Assembly (NCBI GenBank): GCA_019408975.1
Contig: DXVA01000309.1
Coordinates: 1 to 5,289, forward strand
DNA length: 5,289 nucleotides
Direction of reading: 5' to 3'
Source: Lentisphaeria bacterium
Lineage (GTDB): Bacteria; Verrucomicrobiota; Lentisphaeria; Victivallales; UBA1829
Shown: positions 1-5,289 of the stretch, piece after piece
Position numbering within the stretch: position 1 is the first letter of the stretch
Layout: every line of letters starts with the position of its first letter
Position numbers and translations under genes: made by a program
The notes under the pieces: model-generated
Database searches by the model: none
Seen by the model: only the letters and a program-made list of their open reading frames with translations
Told to the model about the DNA's origin: nothing

Positions 1-1
1 G

Positions 2-1672
2 ACTTTTAACTACCTCGATCATGAATCGCGGAGAACCGGCAGCGGGGGCGGGCAGATTGAAAATCTCGTGAATCTATATCTGGAAATCGTCAATATGGGT
101 AAGGACAAACGCGGTAGCGGCGGAGGGAACGATGAATACTGGCAGAATGCCGTCAAACAGTTGCTCCGCAATGCCATGACGATTCTCCAGATGGCTGGTG
201 AAGCAATCAGTATCGAAAACATTCATCGTGTCGTGATTACCGCCCCCTCTGCCTCGGCTAGAACCGTGGAGGAAGGCGGTTACTGCACCGATCTTATGGA
301 TATCTGCGTTTCAGAGAAGTTGCGGGAAACTCCGGAATACAATATCGCACGCACCTTTTTTCTGGAAGAATTCGCCCATTTGGATGAGAGAACACGGTCC
401 AATACGATTTCTTCATTTTCCGTGACCGCCGACGCCATGCAGCGAGGCGAACTTGCCCGCTGTTTTTCTGCGGAGACTTCGACTCTCCACCTCGAAGATA
501 TTTACCGGAAAGGAAAAATCCTGATCGTTGACTACGATCAGAAATCATGGGGACGTCTGGGGCAATACGCAGCGGGCATTATCAAATACTGTTTTGAAAT
601 GATGATCGAAAGACGCGAAGACATTTCAAAAGACGACGCTCTGCCTGTTTTTCTATGGGCGGACGAATGCCAGTTTTTTGCGCTGGAATATGACCAGAAG
701 TTTCAGACAACCGCACGTTCATCCCGGACATTGACTGTTTACGCCACCCAGAATTTAGGAAATCTTTATGACGGTTACGGAAAAGAAAAAGCGTCCTCAT
801 TGATCGGCAATTTAGGCACAAAATTCTTTTGCCAGAATGGAGAGTTCGAGACGAACGAGTGGGCGAGTAAAAGCATCGGCCAGGAAATCGTCTTGCGGAA
901 GAACAAGAGTTTTGGCGATTCCAAATCCAGTTCCATGAAGGGCGACGACAACAAGTCTCTGTCCTATTCCGAAGGTTTTTCCGAGCAGAAAGACTACCGG
1001 ATTGATCCCGCTGATTTTTCGACTTTGCAGACAGGCGGTCCGCGCGGTCAGTGCAAAGTCGGATTCGTCTTCTGGCAGTCTGGGCGGGTATTGAATAACG
1101 GTTCGGTCTATGTCCGCTCCACCATCGAACAGGAATGCCGTAGAGGTTGCAGGGCAAAATTCGTGCGTCATTGCCCCAAAGTCCCCACTGTCGGCAAAGG
1201 CGATTTTGTCGGAGAACACAGAATTTTCCTCCCTTCGGATTTATTCTGTTTTATCGCTTTTCTGCTCTCACTTTCCCTGCCTGCGGTCGGGTTCATCCTG
1301 GTCTGCACCGATAACGATATTGAACTTGGATATTACAACTCCGTTTTCTACTGCGACTTGAGCACACTTTGTTTCTACATGCTCAGTGTGGTTCTGGACA
1401 TTTTCTGTGCCTGTCTTAAACGCATTCCAGGCATTCTGAAAAGTCTTGTCTCCGGCAATACTCGTCAGGAAAGGAAATATCTGAAAGCGATCATCTGGCA
1501 GGATGCTGTACTTGGATATTATGCCATTTGTGTCGGTATGACGCTGTGGTTTCAATATCATCTTTTTAATTATCGTGAACTCGGATTTGTTTTGGGATGC
1601 TGGCTCATGCTCTGCATGTTTTTCCGCTTCCTGAGATCATCCGGTAAACAAGAAATCAAACCCAATAAATGA
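2..1672 (+). CDS. VirD4/TraG-type IV coupling ATPase, C-terminal 556 aa (5' partial)
   Basis: Type IV coupling proteins are hexameric inner-membrane ATPases that bring relaxase-DNA or protein substrates to a type IV secretion channel. The frame is open to the left edge; the GTG at 68 is internal, because the codons before it already read as family sequence (FNYLDHESRRTG). The Walker A motif lies off-window. Counting residues from the GTG at 68, Walker B is VFLWADE (194-200), followed by ARSSR (216-220) and VYATQN (224-229), the typical C-terminal motor motifs of TraG/TraD/VirD4. A Ser/Lys-rich linker (about 278-306) follows. About four hydrophobic stretches then come near 392-413, 429-450, 479-500 and 504-522. 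Classical VirD4 proteins carry their membrane helices at the N-terminus, so this layout is unusual, although the N-terminus is not visible. The stop codon overlaps an ATG (ATGA at 1669-1672) just before the AAA+ gene. The family call is confident; the element and substrate are unknown. Confidence 0.88.
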   Translation, partial: TFNYLDHESRRTGSGGGQIENLVNLYLEIVNMGKDKRGSGGGNDEYWQNAVKQLLRNAMTILQMAGEAISIENIHRVVITAPSASARTVEEGGYCTDLMDICVSEKLRETPEYNIARTFFLEEFAHLDERTRSNTISSFSVTADAMQRGELARCFSAETSTLHLEDIYRKGKILIVDYDQKSWGRLGQYAAGIIKYCFEMMIERREDISKDDALPVFLWADECQFFALEYDQKFQTTARSSRTLTVYATQNLGNLYDGYGKEKASSLIGNLGTKFFCQNGEFETNEWASKSIGQEIVLRKNKSFGDSKSSSMKGDDNKSLSYSEGFSEQKDYRIDPADFSTLQTGGPRGQCKVGFVFWQSGRVLNNGSVYVRSTIEQECRRGCRAKFVRHCPKVPTVGKGDFVGEHRIFLPSDLFCFIAFLLSLSLPAVGFILVCTDNDIELGYYNSVFYCDLSTLCFYMLSVVLDIFCACLKRIPGILKSLVSGNTRQERKYLKAIIWQDAVLGYYAICVGMTLWFQYHLFNYRELGFVLGCWLMLCMFFRFLRSSGKQEIKPNK

Positions 1673-1676
1673 GGTG
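1671..1676 (+). promoter_or_regulatory. Ribosome binding site of the AAA+ gene
   Basis: GAGGTG, four bases before the ATG at 1681, overlaps the stop codon of the coupling-protein gene. It favours 1681 over the in-frame ATG at 1669, which has no convincing purine-rich site upstream. The arrangement suggests translational coupling. Confidence 0.65.
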
Positions 1677-1680
1677 TAAA

Positions 1681-2733
1681 ATGTTCAAAAATGCAAAAGA
1701 GGCAATCACTTTTCTTGATGGTCTCAAGCCATATCTGAAAAGCAGGATTATCGGGCAGGACCATGTGATCGAGGCCATCACAGAAAAACTCCGCTACTGG
1801 TTTCTCGGGATCAGCAGTCCTGCACGCCCAACTGTGTTTTTCTTTTTAGGTCCCACTGGTACAGGAAAAACCGAGGTAATTCGGGAAATCGTTCACTACC
1901 TTTACGGTGGCGAGGCGGAAAAGCTTTTACGGCTGGATATGTCCGAATTTGGAGAAACTGCCGGCGCCGATATCGGGAAAAAACTGGTCGGTTATAGCGA
2001 AAAGGAACCGGGCCGTCTCTATGATTTTCTGGAGAAGAATACGGAAGGGGCAATCCTCTATGATGAATTTGAGAAAGCTCACAAAGATATGGCAAAATAC
2101 ATGCTCCAGCAGATTGATGCGGGACGCATCACCCTCTGGAACAACAAGACTTACGATATTTCCCATTTTCTGCTCTTTTTTACCTCGAACATCGGAGCGG
2201 AAATCTTTCAAGGCAACACCCATCTCTCAATGACACGAAAAAGCGAGGCGGCCTGTCAGCGTCTGGTCATGATGTTCAACTCCCCGGAGTTTGTTGCGAG
2301 ATTCGGCAAATTCAACTACGGAATTTTCGCTTTCAACTCACTGAAACCGGAGCACCTGCGCTTGATTGCCCGGAAATTCATAGATGACAAACTCGGGTAT
2401 TTCAGAAATATTCGGGAGCGGAAACAGGAGACGAACAGTTTCTTCATCCCTGAAAACATGAATATTCTGGGATATTCACCCGCAGTTGTCGATTATGCCT
2501 TGTTACAAACGAATACAACCAAAAACGGTGCCAGAGAAATCCGTGATATCGTGGAACGGATGTTGAATCAAGCCTATGATTTTGCTCTTTCCCGTGATCC
2601 GAGCGGACAGAACATGGCAGGTTATTTGCATCTGGAAACGATTGCAAACCGGACACGAATTATTCTGATGCAGGAAGTTCCGAAAGATTGTATTCAGCCT
2701 CAAAATTCAAAGGAGAAAACTCAAAATGGTTAA
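1681..2733 (+). CDS. Stand-alone ClpB/ClpA D2-like AAA+ ATPase (350 aa)
   Basis: Clp/Hsp100 ATPases use ATP to pull proteins through a hexameric pore. This protein matches only one such module, the second ring (AAA_2 plus small C-terminal domain). It has IIGQDHVI (23-30), Walker A GPTGTGKT (57-64), Walker B AILYDEFEKAH (124-134), sensor 1 FFTSN (166-170), a likely arginine finger at R207 in FVARFG, and sensor 2 NGAREI (282-287). There is no Clp N-domain, first ring, middle domain or visible ClpP-docking loop, and it is less than half the length of ClpB. The usual GYVG pore loop appears as KLVGYSE (101-107), with Leu for the aromatic residue and about four residues fewer before it. The start at 1681 is chosen from its ribosome site; 1669 would add four residues. 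It sits directly after the coupling ATPase and overlaps the next gene by eight bases. A role in substrate unfolding or machine assembly is inference. Confidence 0.85.
   Translation: MFKNAKEAITFLDGLKPYLKSRIIGQDHVIEAITEKLRYWFLGISSPARPTVFFFLGPTGTGKTEVIREIVHYLYGGEAEKLLRLDMSEFGETAGADIGKKLVGYSEKEPGRLYDFLEKNTEGAILYDEFEKAHKDMAKYMLQQIDAGRITLWNNKTYDISHFLLFFTSNIGAEIFQGNTHLSMTRKSEAACQRLVMMFNSPEFVARFGKFNYGIFAFNSLKPEHLRLIARKFIDDKLGYFRNIRERKQETNSFFIPENMNILGYSPAVVDYALLQTNTTKNGAREIRDIVERMLNQAYDFALSRDPSGQNMAGYLHLETIANRTRIILMQEVPKDCIQPQNSKEKTQNG
2710..2715 (+). promoter_or_regulatory. Ribosome binding site of the 96-aa gene
   Basis: AAGGAG lies ten bases before the ATG at 2726, inside the end of the AAA+ gene. 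It supports translation of the small downstream gene from that ATG. Confidence 0.6.
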
Positions 2734-3016
2734 GATCATCGAACGTATGATATTCAAAGAAGACAATTCATTGAAAAAGAAGACCCGAAAATTTGAAGTC
2801 CCCGGCAAAATTATGGGAAATACGATGTTTGCGGAAGTTTTGAATCTTCACGGCTGGAATCTGGCCATCAAGGATGGCGATGCCGGAATGATCATCACAG
2901 GAAAGAATGAAGCAGAACTTCTGGAACTGAAAAAACTCCTGAAAGAAACCAATATTTCCTTTACGGTCCTGCTTAATCAGAATTTCATGAAAAAACTTCT
3001 GGATGATGACCAATAG
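2726..3016 (+). CDS. Unrecognised 96-aa protein, last gene of the transfer operon
   Basis: I do not recognise this protein. It is small, soluble-looking and charged, with no signal peptide or membrane segment. A Lys-rich N-terminal part (KKKTRKFEVPGK, about 18-29) precedes what looks like alternating strands and helices. These include a predicted helix rich in Glu, Leu and Lys (about 61-74) and a last segment ending in MKKLLDDDQ. It starts inside the AAA+ gene (eight-base overlap, AAGGAG site ten bases upstream) and is followed within 25 bases by a strong terminator, so it is very likely the last cistron of the same transcript. An adaptor or regulatory subunit for the AAA+ protein is possible from position and size alone. 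No motif proves it. Confidence 0.75.
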   Translation: MVKIIERMIFKEDNSLKKKTRKFEVPGKIMGNTMFAEVLNLHGWNLAIKDGDAGMIITGKNEAELLELKKLLKETNISFTVLLNQNFMKKLLDDDQ

Positions 3017-3039
3017 ATAAATCAGACAATTCCGAACCT

Positions 3040-3084
3040 GAACCGCGACATGATTCTCCAAAAGATAAGTCGCGGTTCTTTTTT
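3040..3084 (+). terminator. Rho-independent terminator ending the transfer operon
   Basis: The arms GAACCGCGAC (3040-3049) and GTCGCGGTTC (3069-3078) pair perfectly over ten bases around a 19-base loop, followed by six T residues (3079-3084). The - strand has no T tract after the hairpin, so it stops only rightward transcription from the three-gene operon. Confidence 0.92.
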
Positions 3085-3110
3085 GCATAGCTTTACGGAA
3101 ACAAGATAAT

Positions 3111-3187
3111 CTTTGTTGTTTGGAGCAGATTCAAGTAACCGGAGTCCCGGCTTTACTTGATCCGCTTCGGGTGTCCAAACAAAAAAG
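3111..3187. repeat. 77-base imperfect palindrome (long hairpin)
   Basis: Outer arms 3111-3124 and 3174-3187 match at 13 of 14 positions as an inverted repeat (only G3115 opposes A3183). Inside them are GCAGA against TCCGC with one mismatch, then TCAAGTAA (3131-3138) against TTACTTGA (3153-3160). CCGG (3139-3142) then pairs with CCGG (3147-3150) around the tetraloop AGTC. An eight-base internal loop (3166-3173) and a CT bulge (3151-3152) interrupt the right side. Neither strand has a T tract after it, so it is not a normal terminator. It could be an interspersed palindromic repeat, a small non-autonomous element, a structured RNA or a recombination site. Confidence 0.75.
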
Positions 3188-3207
3188 AAAAGAGAGCAAA
3201 CAAAAAA
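3176..3207 (+). repeat. Short direct repeat CAAACAAAAAA
   Basis: CAAACAAAAAA occurs at 3176-3186, within the right arm of the palindrome, and again at 3197-3207, 21 bases later (two helical turns). In such A-rich DNA this may be chance or slippage. Confidence 0.4.
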
Positions 3208-3212
3208 TAAGC

Positions 3213-3241
3213 TTGTAATATCGCAAAAATAGATGTATATT
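3213..3241 (+). promoter_or_regulatory. Candidate orphan promoter, + strand
   Basis: TTGTAA (3213-3218) is followed after 17 bases by TATATT (3236-3241), matching sigma70 boxes at 4/6 and 5/6. No convincing gene follows, so a transcript would run antisense into the - strand regulator. The region is AT-rich, which raises the chance of a false match. Confidence 0.3.
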
Positions 3242-3370
3242 AAAATTAACATAAATTACATGGTTAAGAGGTGGTTATCATCAGGAGCTCTATCAATGTA
3301 AATGCGCTTTTTACCCTCATGAAAACAGGAACGGACGAAACGGAAACATCAGCGACGGACTTGAATACCT

Positions 3371-4463
3371 TCATAACACCTCCAGTTGTTTGGCATCTAT
3401 ATGACCTATTGTCTGACTAAGATACAATTCCGGTTTGATCAGGCGCCACAGCGGCGGAACATCGGGATTCCTGCTTAACTTTTTTAAATGGTCCATCAGA
3501 ACCTCCACGACTCCTGACGTAGCATGATTGACACAGGCAATCGGTGTGGGACAGCAGAGCGCTTCGCCGCTTCCGTGCAGCGTGATCAGTTTGAACCGCT
3601 CAGGCACAAGTCCCTGCTCAAACAGGTCATGCGTAATATAGTCGATCCCTTCGTCGCTGGCAATAAACGCGCCGTCATGTCCTGCGGCAAGCGCATCCAG
3701 CAGTTCCATCCGCCGGATTTCCTGAAAATGTTCTGGGCGCGGCTGAAAAGAATAAGCGGGAAAAGAAACTCCGGCTTCTTTCATGAACTCTCTGATTCCC
3801 TCATAACGTTTCTGGAACATTATATTGTAAGTACTTCCATTGATGAAAACCGGTCTCCGGCATCCGGCGGCAAGCAGAGCCTTCCCCGCCAGTCTGCCAA
3901 CCGCTCGGTTGTCCAGCGCCACGTAATTGCAGAAATCGCTCAAAAACGGATCGGTTAACGCGATGACTGTCTTCCGGTATTCCAACATCTTCAGATAATC
4001 GCATCCATATTCGTTGCCGCAAGGCAAAACAGTCAACAGGATAATATTGGCATGTTCGCATTTTTCCTCCAATTCTGTCAGTTCAGTAGACGCATTGACC
4101 AGCAGCAGATCAAAATCCGCGTTCAGCGCATCCATTTCAGCTTTCAGTTCCACATACAAACGGTTCATGGCACCCAGAAGCGGCTTATGATGAAATCCCG
4201 TTGTGATGAACAGGATTTTCCCGCACTGGCGAAGGCTGGATTCCACCTGCAAAATCCGTATGCCTATTCTCCTGGCGGATTACGCCGTTCAGCCTCGCTT
4301 CTTCCAGCGCCTTGCACAGAGTCATGCGGCTGGTTTCCAGCTGGACAGCCAGTTCCCGCTCTCCGGGCAGAATCCGGCAGCCCGAAGCAAGAGCCGCCCG
4401 GCAGTACCGCACCAGTTCTTCATAGACTTCCGTATATTTTTTGTAAGCTCTCTTGTTCATCAT
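3371..4463 (-). pseudogene. GntR-type regulator with LacI-like sensor domain, frameshifted
   Basis: An intact version would bind an operator through a GntR winged helix and sense a ligand, probably a sugar, through a LacI/periplasmic-binding-like domain (AraR-type architecture). The N-terminal part reads from the ATG at 4463 and shows the helix-turn-helix LPGERELAVQLETSRMTL (32-49) continuing to LNGVIR (58-63). That frame then loses similarity and stops at 4185. The sensor continues in another frame (open from about 4279 to the TGA at 3371) with GKILFITTGF, VALDNRAVGRLAGKALLAAG and AFIASDEGID, all LacI-like. The frames are joined by one extra base or two missing bases between about 4279 and 4253. 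AAGGTG eight bases before 4463 supports the start. Joined, it would be about 363 residues, a normal length, and the sensor looks undamaged. This suggests a recent mutation, a sequencing error or programmed shifting. Its position divergent from thiG does not show that it controls thiG. Confidence 0.82.
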
Positions 4464-4467
4464 GTTT

Positions 4468-4496
4468 ATTACACCTTATGGTCTAAAGTTTGACAA
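4468..4496 (-). promoter_or_regulatory. Possible promoter of the regulator gene
   Basis: On the - strand TTGTCA (4496-4491) and TGTAAT (4473-4468) are 17 bases apart, each 5/6 to consensus. However, the -10 box overlaps the ribosome site and transcription would start at about the ATG, so this may not be the real promoter. Its -35 overlaps that of the divergent thiG promoter candidate. Confidence 0.25.
4472..4477 (-). promoter_or_regulatory. Ribosome binding site of the regulator gene
   Basis: AAGGTG on the - strand, eight bases before the ATG at 4463, supports that start over the second in-frame ATG at 4460. Confidence 0.6.
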
Positions 4497-4517
4497 TACC
4501 GCTCTTGAAAAAATAAT
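4490..4517 (+). promoter_or_regulatory. Promoter candidate for thiG
   Basis: TTGACA (4490-4495, perfect -35) and AATAAT (4512-4517, 5/6 of the -10 consensus) are separated by 16 bases and point toward thiG. The start would fall near 4524, giving a leader of about 145 bases. The divergent regulator begins 27 bases from the -35, so a protein bound here could affect both directions. Confidence 0.6.
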
Positions 4518-4539
4518 TCTTTATTTTTAGCGTATTCTG

Positions 4540-4573
4540 CCGCTGCCGCGCCCTGCGGAAAAATTTTTAGCGG
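4540..4573 (+). promoter_or_regulatory. Small nested hairpin in the thiG leader
   Basis: CCGC (4546-4549) can pair with GCGG (4555-4558), followed by five A and five T residues. An outer CCGCT (4540-4544) can pair with AGCGG (4569-4573). It weakly resembles an attenuator, but the stems are short. The leader shows no CTGAGA-type THI-box motif, so a TPP riboswitch is not supported. Confidence 0.25.
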
Positions 4574-4654
4574 GAAGTTTTCGGCGGAACGTTGCTTTTA
4601 TCTTATTTTATGCTAAAGTTTCCGGTAGAAAAACAAGCAATGCAAGTAAAGTTC

Positions 4655-4660
4655 GGGAGA
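4655..4660 (+). promoter_or_regulatory. Ribosome binding site of thiG
   Basis: GGGAGA lies nine bases before the ATG at 4670. It would be internal if translation began at the in-frame ATG at 4640, so it decides for 4670, which also fits the usual ThiG N-terminus. Confidence 0.6.
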
Positions 4661-4669
4661 AACCGTAAA

Positions 4670-5289
4670 ATGCACAAACCATTGATTCTGGGCGGAGTGG
4701 AGTTCAAAAGCAGACTTTTCCTCGGCACAGGCAAATTTTCATCCGCGGCGGCGCTGAAATCCGCAATCGAAACTTCAGGAACGGAACTCGTGACCGTAGC
4801 CATGCGCCGCATTGATCTCAACAAGCAGGAACAGGATGACATTCTCGGCGCAATCAACCGCACGAAAGTGAAGATCATGCTCAACACCAGCGGTGCCAGA
4901 ACCGCGGAAGACGCTGTCAGGATCGCCCGTTTCGGAAAAGATTTCTTCCAGTGGATCAAATTGGAAATCCATCCGGACCCGGTTCATCTGCTGCCCGACC
5001 CCATTGAAACTCTCAAAGCGGCGGAAATCCTCGTCAAAGAAGGATTCATTGTCCTGCCCTACATCAATGCGGACCCCGTGCTTGCGAAACGCCTGGAGGA
5101 TGTCGGAGTTCATGCGGTCATGCCGCTCGGCGCACAGATCGGAAGCGGACAGGGCATCCGGACGGAAGCCATGCTCGAAATCATCATTGAAGATTCCAAT
5201 GTGCCGGTCGTCATCGACGCCGGGCTCGGGCTGCCGTCCCATGCTGCGCAGGCGATTGAAATGGGCGCGGACGCGGTACTGGTCAACAC
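4670..5289 (+). CDS. thiG: Thiazole synthase ThiG (3' partial, 206 codons visible)
   Basis: ThiG builds the thiazole-phosphate half of thiamine in the cytoplasm from deoxyxylulose phosphate, dehydroglycine and sulfur carried as ThiS thiocarboxylate. Visible family landmarks are FLGTGKF (17-23) and MRRIDL (45-50). The Schiff-base lysine is K97 in WIKLEIHPDP, with E99 close by. LLPDPIETLKAAEIL (107-121), VLPYINADPV (128-137), MPLGAQIGSGQGI (151-163) and the phosphate-binding DAGLGLPSHAAQAIEMGADA (183-202) follow. The conserved catalytic acids of the family correspond to E99 and D183. It reads intact and ends off-window in the VLVN(T) motif, about 80% of the usual 255-265 residues. The start at 4670 is chosen over an in-frame ATG at 4640. 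No thiS lies upstream, so thiG seems to lead its transcript here; thiS and thiH or thiO may lie to the right or elsewhere. Confidence 0.96.
   Translation, partial: MHKPLILGGVEFKSRLFLGTGKFSSAAALKSAIETSGTELVTVAMRRIDLNKQEQDDILGAINRTKVKIMLNTSGARTAEDAVRIARFGKDFFQWIKLEIHPDPVHLLPDPIETLKAAEILVKEGFIVLPYINADPVLAKRLEDVGVHAVMPLGAQIGSGQGIRTEAMLEIIIEDSNVPVVIDAGLGLPSHAAQAIEMGADAVLVN

Larger units (their letters stand above)
3085..3370. other. Intergenic region between convergent genes
   Basis: No gene is supported here. The stretch lies between the operon terminator and the end of the - strand regulator. It contains the 77-base palindrome, an A-rich segment (about 3177-3210), an AT-rich orphan promoter candidate, and TGGTTA repeated eleven bases apart (3261-3266 and 3272-3277). 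No clear terminator for the - strand regulator was found. An open 49-codon + strand frame (GTG at 3271 to TAA at 3418-3420) has no good ribosome site and runs antisense into the regulator. No tRNA-like sequence was seen. Confidence 0.6.

Noticed and set aside
812..1219. 135-codon - strand frame inside the coupling-protein gene
   Set aside because: It is antisense to clear coupling-protein motifs and has no recognisable protein features.
3111..3187. Palindrome as an integron attC site
   Set aside because: The ends read GTTTGGA...TCCAAAC and do not match the RYYYAAC...GTTRRRY core pattern, and there are no cassette-like neighbours.
3111..3187. Palindrome as a second transcription terminator
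   Set aside because: Neither strand has a T-rich tract after the stem; the right side is A-rich and the left continues AACAAAG-like on the - strand.
3022..3252. 76-codon - strand frame in the gap after the transfer operon
   Set aside because: It spans the terminator and the palindrome, is low-complexity at its start and has no ribosome site.
3271..3420. 49-codon + strand frame beginning with GTG (ATG at 3319)
   Set aside because: There is no convincing ribosome site and it overlaps the conserved end of the regulator antisense. It is kept only as a weak remnant or antisense idea.
4052..4486. 144-codon + strand frame opposite the regulator
   Set aside because: It is antisense to the GntR helix-turn-helix and sensor, and its composition looks like random reverse-complement translation.
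4592..4614. TTGCTT and TATGCT as the thiG promoter
   Set aside because: The boxes are only 11 bases apart, too close for sigma70; the TTGACA-N16-AATAAT pair is much better.
4775..5242. 155-codon - strand frame opposite thiG
   Set aside because: It is a shadow of the strongly conserved ThiG coding sequence.

Overview
This window joins what looks like the end of a conjugative or mobilisable element to ordinary chromosomal sequence. Proper Shine-Dalgarno sites, sigma70-like -35/-10 boxes, mid-range GC and a Clp-type AAA+ protein point to a Gram-negative-type bacterium. The GntR/LacI-hybrid regulator resembles the many such regulators of Lentisphaerota (Victivallis-like gut bacteria). That taxonomic guess is an inference from memory and is weak.

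Left part (2-3084, + strand): three tightly packed genes end at a strong rho-independent terminator. The first is a VirD4/TraG-type coupling ATPase, cut by the left window edge, which has hydrophobic membrane segments at its C-terminus. The second is a free-standing AAA+ ATPase resembling only the second ATPase ring of ClpB/ClpA, with an altered pore loop. The third is an unrecognised 96-residue protein. Gene boundaries overlap or nearly so, so the three are probably co-transcribed and translationally coupled. The linkage suggests the AAA+ protein and the small protein serve the secretion or DNA-transfer machine, but nothing here shows the mechanism.

Middle (3085-3370): a non-coding gap of about 290 bases after the terminator. 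It holds a 77-base imperfect palindrome (3111-3187), an A-rich stretch with an 11-base direct repeat, and a plausible orphan + strand promoter.

Right part (3371-5289): a regulator on the - strand (GntR winged helix plus LacI-like sugar-binding sensor) is split between two reading frames by an apparent +1-type shift near 4253-4279. Divergent from it is thiG, the thiazole synthase of thiamine biosynthesis, cut by the right edge. A well-matched promoter (TTGACA-N16-AATAAT) lies in the shared intergenic region. The thiG leader shows no THI-box (TPP riboswitch) signature. The change from transfer genes to thiamine biosynthesis places a possible element boundary between 3085 and 4670.
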